DNA of 64,000 nucleotides. Source: Merluccius polli. Lineage: Eukaryota; Chordata; Actinopteri; Gadiformes; Merlucciidae. Below, piece after piece: positions 1-12,900 of this stretch. The notes below the pieces were generated by a model that saw nothing but the letters and a program-made list of their open reading frames with translations, was not told the origin of the DNA and made no database searches. Made by a program: the position numbers and the translations under genes. The stretch is taken from assembly GCA_030340625.1 (NCBI GenBank), contig JAOPHQ010001993.1, forward strand, positions 1-64,000, read 5' to 3'. Positions within the stretch are counted from its first letter, which is position 1. Every line of letters begins with the position of its first letter.

Positions 1-3000
1 AGAGTCACAGCTGTGACTTCTGTTTTACACCAACGCCCTGCTGATCCTTCGCTCTTTTGAATTGGATCCATTGTAAAGGCAGCTCTCCCCCAATAGCCAA
101 AGCCTGTCGTTTTGGTGGTGGGCTCAGGCTCTAATGTGACTCAGCAGAGAGCAGACATTTTGGCCCTCTTTGCTTCGGATTCGTACGAGCAGTTGTCAAA
201 ATAAAAATCCATTCCTCATCGCTTTATTTTGTCATCTACTGCAATCTATAGCTCAAACCGGGGTTGTTGTTTTCTTTTTTTTTCTTTTTTTGCACATGGC
301 TTGCCGCTGTCACATCTCCCATGCATTTAGCCATCGTTGCCAGAGGCACTTGTGACGTCTTGGCAGATGATTGCTGTTGGTCGTCTGCCAGTGGAGCACT
401 TGTGAAGGCTCATGCCATTGAATTCCCCTCTCGCCCATTACACAGCTTTTCAGCCTCGAGTGTTCAATAACGGCGGTAGTGGGAGTCAGAGGAGCGGGGA
501 CGGGGGTGTGGTTGGGGGGGGGTGGGGGGGTGTGGAGGAGGGCCGGACGGACCCTCGTGTCGCCCCCGACTATGATATCGATGGGTGTCAGGGTTTCCCA
601 GGGCCAGGCCACGCAGCGGGTGGTCTTGTGTTGAGCTCCAAATCAAAAAGTGCCACCCGTTCTGCCACCCGGGCCACCATAATTTCTGTCTGCACATACA
701 GACGGCACACGCGACGTGCGCACGCACACATGCACTCAAGCACACACACAATGCAGACGCGACCTGCGTCTTCTGCATGCGTTCCTTGTTTATCGGCACC
801 GTGCGATAACCTCCACCCTATAGATTCATATGATTCATATGCTGTTTGGCCAAGGCCCTAAACATCAGTAGGCGCCACCAAATGATGGAGCGCACACATT
901 AAAATTCGATCTCCTGCATCAGTACATCCAGTGTTGGTCAGGACTACAGCTATAAATTGCCGGCCATTATTTTCGATTAACCACGCTGACACCCTGCTTC
1001 CCATTCTACCCCCTGTCAAGGGGCGCCGCCATATTTCCCCAACAGCGTTTCATTTTAGATTGTCCTACAGCACGATAACGTGGGGACCGGCGAACCCTGG
1101 GACACCACCCGCCAGGCCGTCTTATTAATGGCGTGGCGGCGTTAATGGAGTAGATGTTCGGCTCCTTCCGCCGGCATCTCGCTCCTCAGGCCCATCCTTC
1201 CCCAGGCCTGAGGAGCACAGCCATCATAAAAGGTGCCGTGACAAGATAATTCATCATGCATGTGCCGGAAGAGCAAAGGCAGGCACAAAATGGCCGTTCC
1301 TGTGGCCAGGTTGCAATTGAAGGAGCATTGAGGAAATGCTGTGTAATGGCTTTCAATTGGCATACACTGAAATAACACTTTTTAGTTTTAGTTAGCCATA
1401 AAACCAGTGGAATATGCTCTCACATTTGTTTCAGATGTTACAAATCATCAATCTTTTAAGCGACTTGTGTCACTGTGGGGGCTATGATATCTCATCTATT
1501 TGCCAGCTAACATCCAGGGAAACAGATGCATAACACATAAACTGTTAAGCTTCATTTTGATATTGGCTCACTAAAGCAGTGACTTGAAACTACTCTTCTG
1601 ATACAGCTACCCTGCCCTAAATCTCTTATCTTTTGAATACACTCAGGCCAAGCGGTCCCGAGTGGATTGAAAATGTGAAAATGATCCGACGGCAAACGCC
1701 TTGTTGTGACTGCGTCAAATTGTTTCGTATAAGCAGCAAGTACTCACTCCCTGCTCTTAATGACTTTATTGATAATCAATATTCCCTTCTTGCAAGACTC
1801 CAAGGCCATGACCCAATGAGGGACCCTTAGATGGTTGGATTGAGTTAGTGGGCCGGGACAGGCAGTCTTGTTTTTTTAACCCACATCCACCGGGAAGGAA
1901 GATAAGCTTAATGTAAGCACTTATCTTGGCATCTTTTAAGTACAGTAAGTAAGTAAGTAATAGGTAATACATTCTTGGTGTTACATTATGGGCACACGTT
2001 TTGGTAATCATCAACACTTGTTTACGGTACTTATGATGAAGTAATATTGTTATATAAAGATACACAGAGCCAATTGCCAACTATCTTAAAATGGCCCAAC
2101 AGTTTTGAATATACAATTGAATTGTTATTGTACTGCACTTTTGCGTTTACTGGCATATAAAACTAATGATATTGTATTGATATAATTTTAGCAACTTCTA
2201 TTGTTGAGTGAAACACAAACTCCCCATCTGACAGCCATGATTGTATGCAGTCCCACTCTGTAGAACAGCAAGCTACGACCCGGGTCGAGCCAGCTCATGC
2301 CAACTCTTTTGAGGAGCTTAAGCCTCATTGAGAGACAGAGGGTGAGGCGGGCAGCGGATGTTTTCCGATGCACTCTTTTTAACTTTTTGTCTCATTCAAC
2401 TGCTAAATCATTCGACAACAAATCAGTGCTGGGAGGGGGACATGCCACTGAATATCAAGTCACATTTATACGAGCCGGATCTCGTCTCTCTTCGCGCAAT
2501 AATGTTTTAATTACATATTATGATGCTTATGTTGAGCTCAAGCAAGATTATTTGTTTTGTTTTGGATCAAACACGGCTGGCTATTGAGGGTGGTTGCGTT
2601 GGCTTGGAGCCGTTATTATGATGGAGAACATGCGAGACACCAGAACAAAAGAAGGCAGAGGAAAGCAACAACGGCCAGAAGGATTGCAGCCGTGGGCCAC
2701 GTGCCAGCGGCCCACCACGTGAGGTTAATAAGGCCCCCCCACTGTATTGATTAGTGAGTTTTTTCATTAGGTTTTGGAAGCGGAGAAAGTTCTTTGGAAA
2801 ATGATTTTGCTCATTCAATTTAGCTTATGAAATAAATGGTTTGACAGATCATCAATGATCACTGAATACTATAGTAAATTGCCCTTTATTGATTCATTTT
2901 TTTACCACCACCCACCCCCCCCATGCACCCCCAATTACGGTTACAGCAAAACCGAGCACTCCCTCGAGAATTGGATTTTAAGGCTGATTTGCTGTTTGTT

Positions 3001-4479
3001 AAACGTTTGTCAAACGAGGAAAAATAAGGATATACTGCTTGAGTCACAGTCCTCACACGGGCATAAAATAAAAACCTTGCACCGAACCGCTGAATGAGAG
3101 GCGGTGCTCGTCGCTGCCGCGTTTTCTTTAATCACTCAAGGCCATCACACAGCCTTGCGTAGTAAAAATAAACGAATACAGAAATATACCGCGTACAATA
3201 TCATGCATTACGTCGTAATGCGACATAAACAATCACAACTTGTTTACCACATTGAAAAATAAATGGCCGATGCTCCTGCTGTCACTCACAGATGGCATTT
3301 CCTCTTACAAAAAAAAAACAGTGCTGGGCCCGGCCAGCGACTCGTGATAATGTCCTGGCAAGGCTGCAGCCATTTTGCTCATCCTCCGGAGGCAGCGGTC
3401 ATCACAGGGAGGCGTTGGCATTGTCTTGGCACCGGCCCGACCCCGGGCCCCGGCGTAGTAACCGATAGCTTGTCAGCCCCGGCGCTTATCGCTCCTGACG
3501 TCTGTCCACCCCCCCCCCCCCACCCCCCCTCTGTCTCTGTTCGACCGTGCCGACTCCACCGTGTTGACCTTTAGGTGCGCTCTCTCTTTTTATATCTCTT
3601 TTTCTTTTTCTTGCTCTCTCTTCTTGTCTTTGCGTCCACACCCTTGATGCTTCTGGTGTCATAGACGCGTGTCTGTATGCACCATTGCCATTGTTACAGG
3701 CCATTCTCTATAGGAAAACCAAATTAATAGGATTTTGTCATAGCGCTCTCGCTCTGTCAGTAACTCTTTATCACAGGCTTTCCGAAAGTAATTTGTGTTG
3801 CTGTCTTTGTGTAGTTTCATTTGAATGTGGCTGCTTTTAGTTATTTTGGAAAGCAAGCCAACATCACTGTGCTACGTGTTTTGCTGGCTCCATGGCCATA
3901 CATGGGCAGTAAACGTACGTGGTCTATTGAAACCAAGGTGTTGTTTAACCTTGATCTTGATCTTGCACGGTACACCAACACACGTTGCACAACAATGATT
4001 AAACGCTGACACCACATGCTCTTTGGAAACACGTATGCTTAGAATCAGACATACCAATAGTTCAGCGATTAACTGCAACTGGCATGGAGTCAAGATTGAG
4101 TCTGTCAATAATGAAAGACAAAGAAGAAAAGATTGCACATATTGCACGTATATTGCAAGTATTTCTGAGCAAAATAGGACTGGCTGTACTGTATGTGGAC
4201 CTGTGTCAGCTATTGGCAGCCCCTGTGAATAATGCCACCTATGTGCTTTTACTTTGGAGTGTGACTCCAAGTATCCAAGTACTCCTGAGTATATAGTCTC
4301 ATCGTTGCTGATATCCTTTAGCCAATTTGCACCGCGGTGAGCCAGACAGTATGTTAATCGAGTGGCCCCTGTATCTTTACGAGGCCCCCTTTGCAATTTA
4401 AGAGCTAATGACTTCATGCTCCTATTCTGTCAGTTAGGGCTAACGTCGAGTTCCCATAACGTGGCAATGGGGTGGTCTT

Positions 4480-4483
<4 letters not shown>
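1..4483. other. Upstream non-coding sequence, no gene recognised
   Basis: This is mostly unique sequence with short poly(C) runs (for example 3509-3521), a GTAA tetranucleotide repeat near 1945-1962, and AT-rich stretches. The longest non-repetitive open frame is 181 codons on the minus strand (3872-4417). It has no motif I recognise and no splice context, so I treat it as chance. Nothing here looks like a coding exon. Confidence 0.5.
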
Positions 4484-4521
<38 letters not shown>

Positions 4522-5069
4522 TGTGTGTGTGTGAGAAAGAGGGAGAGAAGGAAAGAGAGAGAGAGAGAGAGAGAGAGACAGCTGACGTACTCAGAATGCC
4601 AGCTGAACTCTTCACTCCTGCAGTGCTAATGTTCAGTGTCTGTTTATTTATTTTTTTATTGTTTTTCACGATTTCCGTTTCGTTTTTTTTCATTTTTTCC
4701 CGTTTTTTTTTTTTTTACGTAAAGCGATGACCTTGTCTGTTTGGAATCAAGCACATGGCCGGCGCTGGCTGCATTTACTCCACCATATTCCCCCCCCCCC
4801 CCCCCCCCCCCCCCCATTATAGACTGTAGTGCTGAAAACAGTCACCCCTGGCCTCCCTTCTGGAGTAATTAGACCCCAGGCTGTTTGTTTAGCTGTCTGC
4901 TTGTGTGTCCTGCATTAAACAAAGGGGGGCATATGTTCATCCCACGATAAAAACCACAGAAACAGCAGGACATGCATGGCGAGGAGAAGTAGGCATTAGT
5001 GCATGTGTGTGTGTGTGTGTACGTATGCGTGTACGTACGTATGTGTGTGTGTGTGTGTGGTGGGGGGGG

Positions 5070-5113
<44 letters not shown>

Positions 5114-5530
5114 TGTGTATGTCCGCCCATGTGTGTGTGTGTTCTCCAATTAGGCAGACAGAAATGTATCGGGCTCGCTGGGTCACAGCCAGCTGGGAGC
5201 ATCTGGAGTTGTCTTTCACACTCACGCACACACACTCACGCTCACGCTCACACACACACACACACACCAATATGCACGCACATATACACAGACACACACA
5301 GAGGGTATCTACAAATACCAGCACGATTAGATGGGCGTAGTTGTGACGAGGGGGGGGGGGGGGGGGGGGGGGGGGTCATATGGTCCGCTATTTAAGTTGG
5401 ACGCATTTTAAGCCGCTCCGACATCACAGGACCCCCCCCTCCCGTCTGGAGACCTTATTTCAGAGCTGACTGCGGCGGTCCCGTCTGCACCCAGCCGCCT
5501 GGAATGCTGACCCGGGGCTTAAAGGCAGCG

Positions 5531-5566
<36 letters not shown>

Positions 5567-5578
5567 CTCACCTCTCCC
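4484..5578. repeat. Cluster of simple repeats and homopolymer runs
   Basis: In order: (TG)n 4484-4533, (GA)n about 4554-4578, poly(C) of 26 at 4790-4815, imperfect (TG)n about 5003-5128, (CA)n about 5220-5300, poly(G) of 26 at 5350-5375, and poly(C) of 33 at 5531-5563. The last is the longest single-base run in the window. All apparent open frames here translate the repeats and are not genes. Confidence 0.9.
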
Positions 5579-5737
5579 ACTTCCCATCCCCACCCACCCC
5601 TCCACTGGTCCAATCTCAACAACATTTGCACTCCCAGAGACGCACATCAAAGATGTCTCTGAGGACCAAAAGAATTTGGGGGATGGGGGCGGAGTCACAG
5701 ATCAAGGTCAATTCTCAAAATAATGTTCCCAGACTTT

Positions 5738-5792
<55 letters not shown>

Positions 5793-6276
5793 ATATATTT
5801 AAGATGGCAACAAATGGCAAGTTTATGCGTGTATTTAAGCATTTGAACATGAGTTGTTCAATGTAATGTCACATGCCTTGCCAAGAAGAACTCATAAGCT
5901 AATCGACTCATTTCGACTCAACGGCAACTCAACTCTCCTACTGCCAGTCTATGTCTCGAACCTCAAACACAAAAATAAACTTATTTACATTTTCTTTCAT
6001 TTGGAAAATGCGAAAGACAGAGGGCATATCGTTATCACTGCGCACACAGCGATTGAAAACATATCAAGGGCTCGGGCATATCGGGTGTTTCCACTTCTTC
6101 GACTGAGAGCTCAGCCAGTGAGCAGACAGAGTTTTTCCTGGGCTATTGATTAGCTGGTTAGGCTACGAAAAGCGCCCCGGACTAGACAGACACAGAACTC
6201 TCCTCTCCCCCGCCGTCCTTCACCACCGCCAACCACCTCCTCTCATAGCTGTCTTTTTATCCTCCTTCTTCCCTTG

Positions 6277-6367
<91 letters not shown>

Positions 6368-9300
6368 CCTACTTTGGCTGTCCTGCTCAACTTTTATTCT
6401 TCCTTTCATAGCGGCCCCCTACTTTCTTTTGTTCTCGCTCTCTCTCTCCTGTGTGTTTCCCTGTATAGTCTTCCCTCTAGGCAATTCTTGCATGTTTTCC
6501 CATCGCGCTGGCGGGGCAGAGGAGCCCGGCAGCCGCCCTGCCGAGCCAGATCACAGGAGCCCAGCTGTTGCCCCATTCGGCAGACGCTGCTTTTATTAGC
6601 CATCGGTAGGGGCAGAGAGACGGAGAGAGGGTAGGGGGGAGAGAGAGGGCGTAGGGGGGGAGAGAGAGGGTAGCGTGTGAGATAACAAGAGAGCAAGAGA
6701 GGAGAGAGAGCTGGAGGGCCACTTGTTGAGAGTGTAAGAACGCCCCCCCCCCCCACGCCCCCCCAACCCAACACACACACACACACACGTACAACACACA
6801 CGCCAACCATTTCTGGGCGATTAAGAGGATCACTAGTAATACAAGTGCGTGGCCAGCTGAGTGATTAAACTTTGGTAGGGTGGAGACGGGTCAAACTGTG
6901 TGTTATTGTAAAGCTGGGAGGGGCGGGAGGGGGGATAGGTGAGGTGGTAGGTAATGGGCGCAAGGGCGCGTTGGGATGTGTGTGTGCGTGGGGGGGGGGG
7001 ACTCTGAAGTTTCACACCCCACACTGCTGTAAAGTTGAAGCAGCAGGCGGGCGACCCCCCCCCCCCCCCACCCTCCTCCTCTCCGTCCCCCATGTCGCCC
7101 GCCAGTCTGTGGGGGGCTGCTTTAAAGTGGTCTATGTGTGTGTGAAGGGGGGGGGGGGGGGGGGGGTGTACATCAAGGGCCATTGGTGTGCCATGATAAT
7201 CCTTGGCGGCTTTATAATGAGGCCATTGTTAGCGTCTGCTTGTACATGCTAATGTACAATAGGAAACTGGGGGTGGGGTCACCCATCGATTTGAATCAGT
7301 CGTATCGACATGGTGGGATGCCAAAGCCAGTCCTAAACACTGGCACTGGTATGAGTGCTGCCAAGACGCTATCGTCGATGATGAAATGCAGCACGACGAT
7401 GTAATGCTTTGCCCTCGGCGACAAATGGTCCGCAGTGTGAAAGAAAAAAGGGATGCCAACAGTCGGTAGCTGAAGCGAAATGAAAAAAAAAATGTTAAAA
7501 AGATTTGTCCAGAACAGTCAAATTTCAAGCAAAGCCTTTTGGCCGAGTTCCCCTTTTTTCCACGAGACATACTGAGCGTGTCTGTATTGTATTTGCATAT
7601 TTATGAGAAATGGGTGTCACAGTTATTAAGTTAACTGGGAGCCCGTTCTGCCGAGTGTGGATAATGAAAGCGTATAAAATGTGAAAGTCAAAGGACAACT
7701 ATGGCTCGTGTGAAAGTTGAGGAATAACTTGGACGCTACTTGCACCCAGGGACAGGACGGACACTCGCGTTGGCTAATTCCTCCCCGTCCAAAGGTCTCG
7801 GGTGTTTAAATCGCCCGTGTCTTGACACGCGACACGTTCTCCCCCGCCATCTAAATGCCTTGGCTTGGACAGGAAGAAAAGGGCAACAAACTGCAAGTCA
7901 CAATAAATTCAACCGAAGTTATCAAACACCCTCAGCTAACCGCGGTCCTCCTGGGGGGGGGTGCAAGACGAGGGTAAAGCCTATGCGTATGAGTCGGCAT
8001 CAAGACCTTTTTTTATTTTAGTTAGCTGTTAATGCTGTGTAGTGCTGTGGTTAATAAACATGGCGCCGAGGAGGTCTTTATTAACCGCCGTTCTTGAGAG
8101 ACAAACTCTTGCTCAGTGGCCCCGGACAAGTAATCAGACTGGACTCTAAAAGTCCATTACGCCAGCGGGGAAGAATAGAGGAAAAAAAATCCAACCTTTC
8201 CCAGTCACCCCACTTTGAGCAGGGGAAAAAAAGAAAAGAGGAGAGTAAATCGGCGTCACTCTGCTGTTTAAGAGTGGACCACCGGATCCACTCGCCTGCG
8301 TTTAATGTGCGCTCCGTGCGGACCGTAGACTGATTAGTGGGTCGGGGAAACTGAAAACATTCATTAAAACAAATGTGGTAGCCGATTGGCCCATAGTTTT
8401 GGCCTGTGCGTACGATTGCATCATCGTTTGCAGTGTGTGTATGGGTGGTGGTGGTGGGGGGGGCATTATTGTCCATAAGTTGGACTTTGTCGTGTGTGCC
8501 TTGTGTGGGTGCATAGGTGTGTGTGTGTGTGTGCGTGCAAAGGTGTGTGTGTGCGCATGTGTGCGCCAGCAATGACTACAATACCAGATCTTTCTCTTTG
8601 TTTTATTACCCCAAGTTTAACAAGTGTCTTGTGACTCGAGCCCCCAAATGAAGGCACCAACATGGCTTACAGTTCCCTCAAGAGCTAATCAGCCACCTCG
8701 CCATGAAATACAAGAACTTTTTACTGGCCCCTTCCGTCGCACACAATAGGCCCTATGTACAGCCTTCCCAGATCTAGGCTGCTGCCCAGAGACCAGCACT
8801 TAATAGAGACCCCTGGTAACTAGTGGGCACACAGTCGGTATGCTAATGATGCAGAATTGTATTTAACATTTCATAATGTACACATCATCTTTCTGCATAA
8901 ACAAAGAGAGACATAAATGGCCCACAGACAGATGGGCACTATTGATTTAGTCCTTTTTGGTGGAATTTGACCTCTGAGAGGTTCCATCCACAACTTTGCC
9001 TTGGAAAGTCAGATAACATAACATGTTTAATCGATGCTACTCTTCAGAATAAGTCAATCATTTTCTAGTTCTCTGTTGATGGCTATTCACGAGAGATTTT
9101 GACAAATCAAGTCAATATGTACAGCTCTCCAAGCTTTAATCAAACCTCTCGTATTGAACAGTCAAGATCTGTTGTTTGTATTTAGTTTCAGCTGAACATA
9201 TGCTTGCTGCTGTTCTCCATCCCGGAGCAAATCCACAGAAGTGTTTCATTTTTTACTCTTCCCAAGGATTTCCCCTTGAAATGCCAATACATAGGGGAGG

Positions 9301-9400
9301 GGTACCACTAGTGTTCACTATCCACCCGGATTTACTGGGCTGTACTTTCAGAAGAATATGGCCCTGGATCCACTTCATCAAACACTACAGCGAGAGAGCA
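5579..9400. other. Non-coding, microsatellite-rich stretch
   Basis: The stretch contains (AT)n 5745-5798, (CT)n 6281-6345 merging into (TA)n 6345-6367, a poly(G) run of 20 at 7147-7166, and short poly(C) runs near 6744-6754 and 7057-7069. 8580-9340 is unique sequence with no reading frame I recognise. Confidence 0.55.
6281..6367. repeat. Compound (CT)n(TA)n microsatellite
   Basis: An uninterrupted CT run of about 65 bases passes directly into about 23 bases of TA. The same CT-to-TA switch occurs at 58429-58529, and a CA-to-TA switch at 9426-9510. Confidence 0.95.
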
Positions 9401-9425
9401 AGAGAGAGAAAGAGAGAGACACCCA

Positions 9426-9510
<85 letters not shown>
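9426..9510. repeat. Compound (CA)n(TA)n microsatellite
   Basis: A CA run of about 34 bases is followed without interruption by about 52 bases of AT. A (GA)-rich block lies just upstream (9391-9420). Confidence 0.95.
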
Positions 9511-9512
<2 letters not shown>

Positions 9513-9948
9513 CACTACCGGCACCAATTTATCACACGTCATTTCCTGGGCTCTTGACCTTTGAGTCCACTGTGGGGCTGTGTTTATATTGAGGGCAGAG
9601 CGCCGCTGTCTGAACTGTCTGCTGCGGGGTCTCCCCAGGGGGCTGGACCAGTATTTGCAGGAGAATGTGCTGCTTAAGCCACTGTGCGTGAGTGCACTAG
9701 TGAGAGTGTGTAGGTGTGTGGGAGTGTGAGCAAGTGTGACGGTGTCTATGTGCCTATGTGTGATTGTCTGAGTATGAGTGTGTGTGTGTGTGTGAGAGAG
9801 AGTGTCTGTCTCGCTCGCCGTCCTGTGTGTCTTATATCCTCTCCCAGGCCTGCAGTGTTCTCTGCTTGCTGCTCATTAGGCAGACAGTGGCCACTTATGA
9901 CACAGTGTCATCTACAGCTAATGTGTAAGTGAGACGACCCCAAAGGGT

Positions 9949-9995
<47 letters not shown>

Positions 9996-12900
9996 AGAGA
10001 GCGTGATAGAAGCTGATGGCAAAATAGAGACATAACAACACAATATTGTTGAAGTTGGCTAATTGAATAACAGTCCACTTATCCCACTTTAGATCATTAC
10101 AAAAAAAAAACATTCCGCCATGATTCACCAGATTACGTAAATTCAGCATCACATACCACACTACCCTTGGACATGGTTGCACTACCTAACTCTCACTCAT
10201 AAAGATGAGTTGAATGACCTTTTAGCAGCCAGATGAGGACGGGATCAGTCGGTTGAAGGGGAACAGGCAAGAAGGTAGGGAGATTAGGCCATCGCCCCAC
10301 AAATATGCCTACTTCACACCGCCTGAACCGCCTCTCAAGCTCCTCCTCTTACCAAACACGCGGTGCTGTTATGAGGTGCCCCCGGCAAGCCAGAGGGTGT
10401 CGTGACCTCTGGCGCGGAAAGAGAGCGTACAGCCTGACTTGGCACAATGCCGTGTCTTTACTCTCCGCCGCCAACCACTGGGCAGAGGTGCAGCGCACGG
10501 TGTGTGTGTCTCTCGCTCTCGCTCTCTTTCTCTCTCTCTCTCTAGCTCTCACTCTCTCTCCTTCCTTGCGTGTCTGTTGCAGTGGGAGTGGGAGTGGTGG
10601 AGTGCAGGGAGGGTGGTTGGGTGGGGGTGAGATTAATGATGGCGTCTAACCGTGTATTTATCATCCAGCTGGATGGTAATGCGACACCTTTCTAATCTGA
10701 ATATATTTGATTGGGTCGTTATGGCACCCGGCCCTGAGGCCAATGGATGTGTGTGTGTGTGTGTGTGTGTGTGTGTTGAGTGGTTTATATTATATTCCCA
10801 CCTAGTAAGCCGTCCTTAGTGCACATGAACAGTAGTGGTATCAATGGCTGACTGCATCAGTGTGTCTGTGTGTGTGCGTGTGCGTGTGTGTGTGTGTGGG
10901 CAAATTAAAAACAAGTGCATGTGGTCTTACCAACCGTCCGCCACGAGCAACTCAGCTCATGACATCATCCTCTGGACATCATCATGTGTGACATCATCTT
11001 CTAATCAATTCCAACGACCGCTCCAGGGCCAATTAGATAGAGAACTTCATGGTCTTCATGACTCTGCCACCCCCCCCCCCCCCCCACCACCACTCCCTCT
11101 TCCACCTCCTCCCCATTCTCATCAGGCTTATCTACTGAGTGCCACCACCGCACTCTTTGCTCAGCCTCCCTCACTGTGGCATCCTCACCCGTTCTCCTAC
11201 GACTTCCCTCCTATACGTCCCCTCCCTGTGCCCAACTCATCAGGAAGCAAGACGGATGGTTCCCTCGCCAGAGATGGCTGCGATAGGGCGTTGAAAGGGA
11301 TACGCATCTCGGTCCAGAGGGACAGCCACTTTGATTGGCCGCCGAAGCCGTTTGCTGGGGAGAAAATGTTGTCGAGGGCCTGTTCTGTTGTGGAATGTTA
11401 AAACGGCTCAGAGGATCGCCTGTTGTGGCTGTGGGTTTTGTATTTTGTTGGCGATGTTTCGTGTTTTTTTTGTATTCTAATGTGCAGTCACACACTCATT
11501 TGTACACACACACACACACACTCACACACACATACACACCAAACACAGACGCATAGAAACACTCACACCCAGATGAACACAACTAAACATGCACACATAA
11601 GGTATGCATCATCGGTTGATCGTAATAGTGCCTATCGCCTGTTTTTCTATGCATTAAACAAGGACGTTATATGCGTGTATTATCAGTGATCTGTGCTCTG
11701 TTTCTCTCCGTCTGATTGGATGTGTCTCTCTGTCTGATTGGATACACATGTAGATACAAAGTCCCACCACAGTGGATATTTAGGTCAGGTCGTACACACC
11801 GCAGTAATCCAATAATATGGTGGAGAGACACCATCTAACTCTGTTAGCACGCTGCGCTCGTGTGAAAGGGGTGACAGGTCTCACAAAGTTTCTTATTAGG
11901 TTTGAGTGTGCGCGCGCGACCTGCGTCTACTGGGTGTCACGTTCCGGTAATGAGATGACATCAGCCTGGTGGGCTGATCTCGTATGAAGGCGTATTTAAA
12001 GGCGGCGGGCGGTGACCCTTGTGATCACACAGGACCCCACTGTGAAGGCTACGACTGCTCGCGGACACACACACACACACACGTTCGCACACACAGACAC
12101 AGACGCGCACACACACACAGTGCGGCCATAGTCTTCTTTTCTTTCACCTCTTCAAAAACCATTTGTGTATTCGTCAGCCATTCAGTCACGTCACACACAA
12201 GCGTGGCTTGTGTCCTTATCGAGACCCACATCAGCACCAAATCTCCTTTGAAATGCAATACCAGCGTGCACACACAACACAGCTCAGAATCACAGAGAAT
12301 GGGGGCAGAAGCACACGCTCACACACAAAGGCGTTTGTTTCCAACCCCCACCCCACCACCACCAGAGATTACGTGGTCTCCCTTCCCTCGTGCACCCCAC
12401 CACCAATGTGCCGTTAACGCACGCAAATTAATTTCGGCGTCTGGAGTCCTTTTGTCCACTCGCCAAACACACAGTGACGCAACACAAAGGGGGCCGAGGG
12501 AGTCAGCAAGCCTCTGTGGTTGTTTTGAAGTTTGACGGATTACGATAAGACACCGCCCCAGCCCGACGCCAACCCCACGCTTCGCACACAAAAGGTTCTT
12601 CTACTCAACTTGGCGAGATCACGTTGGCATCGCAGTGTATATATATATATATATATATATCGGCGTTGGCGTGAACAACGCTTCATGTGATGTGAGCTCA
12701 AAGTCACTCTCTGTATCACCTCATCGATCTCAAAACATCAAGTCTGAACGGTGGCCCCCCGGATTGGACCCCTTCGAATCGGCGGCGTAACCAGGCGCGC
12801 TAGCGCGTACGTCTGTGAAGGCGTTTGACTGTACACGTCTGCAATGCAAAGGGTATTGGGAGAAATCACAGTGAACGTGAATACATACATGGGGAGAAAA

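Noticed and set aside
3872..4417. 181-codon minus-strand open frame, not low-complexity
   Set aside because: No motif, no splice-site context and no similarity I recognise; expected occasionally by chance in 64 kb.
10835..11401. 188-codon + strand open frame
   Set aside because: It starts in TG repeats and runs through a poly(C) tract (poly-Pro); no family resemblance.
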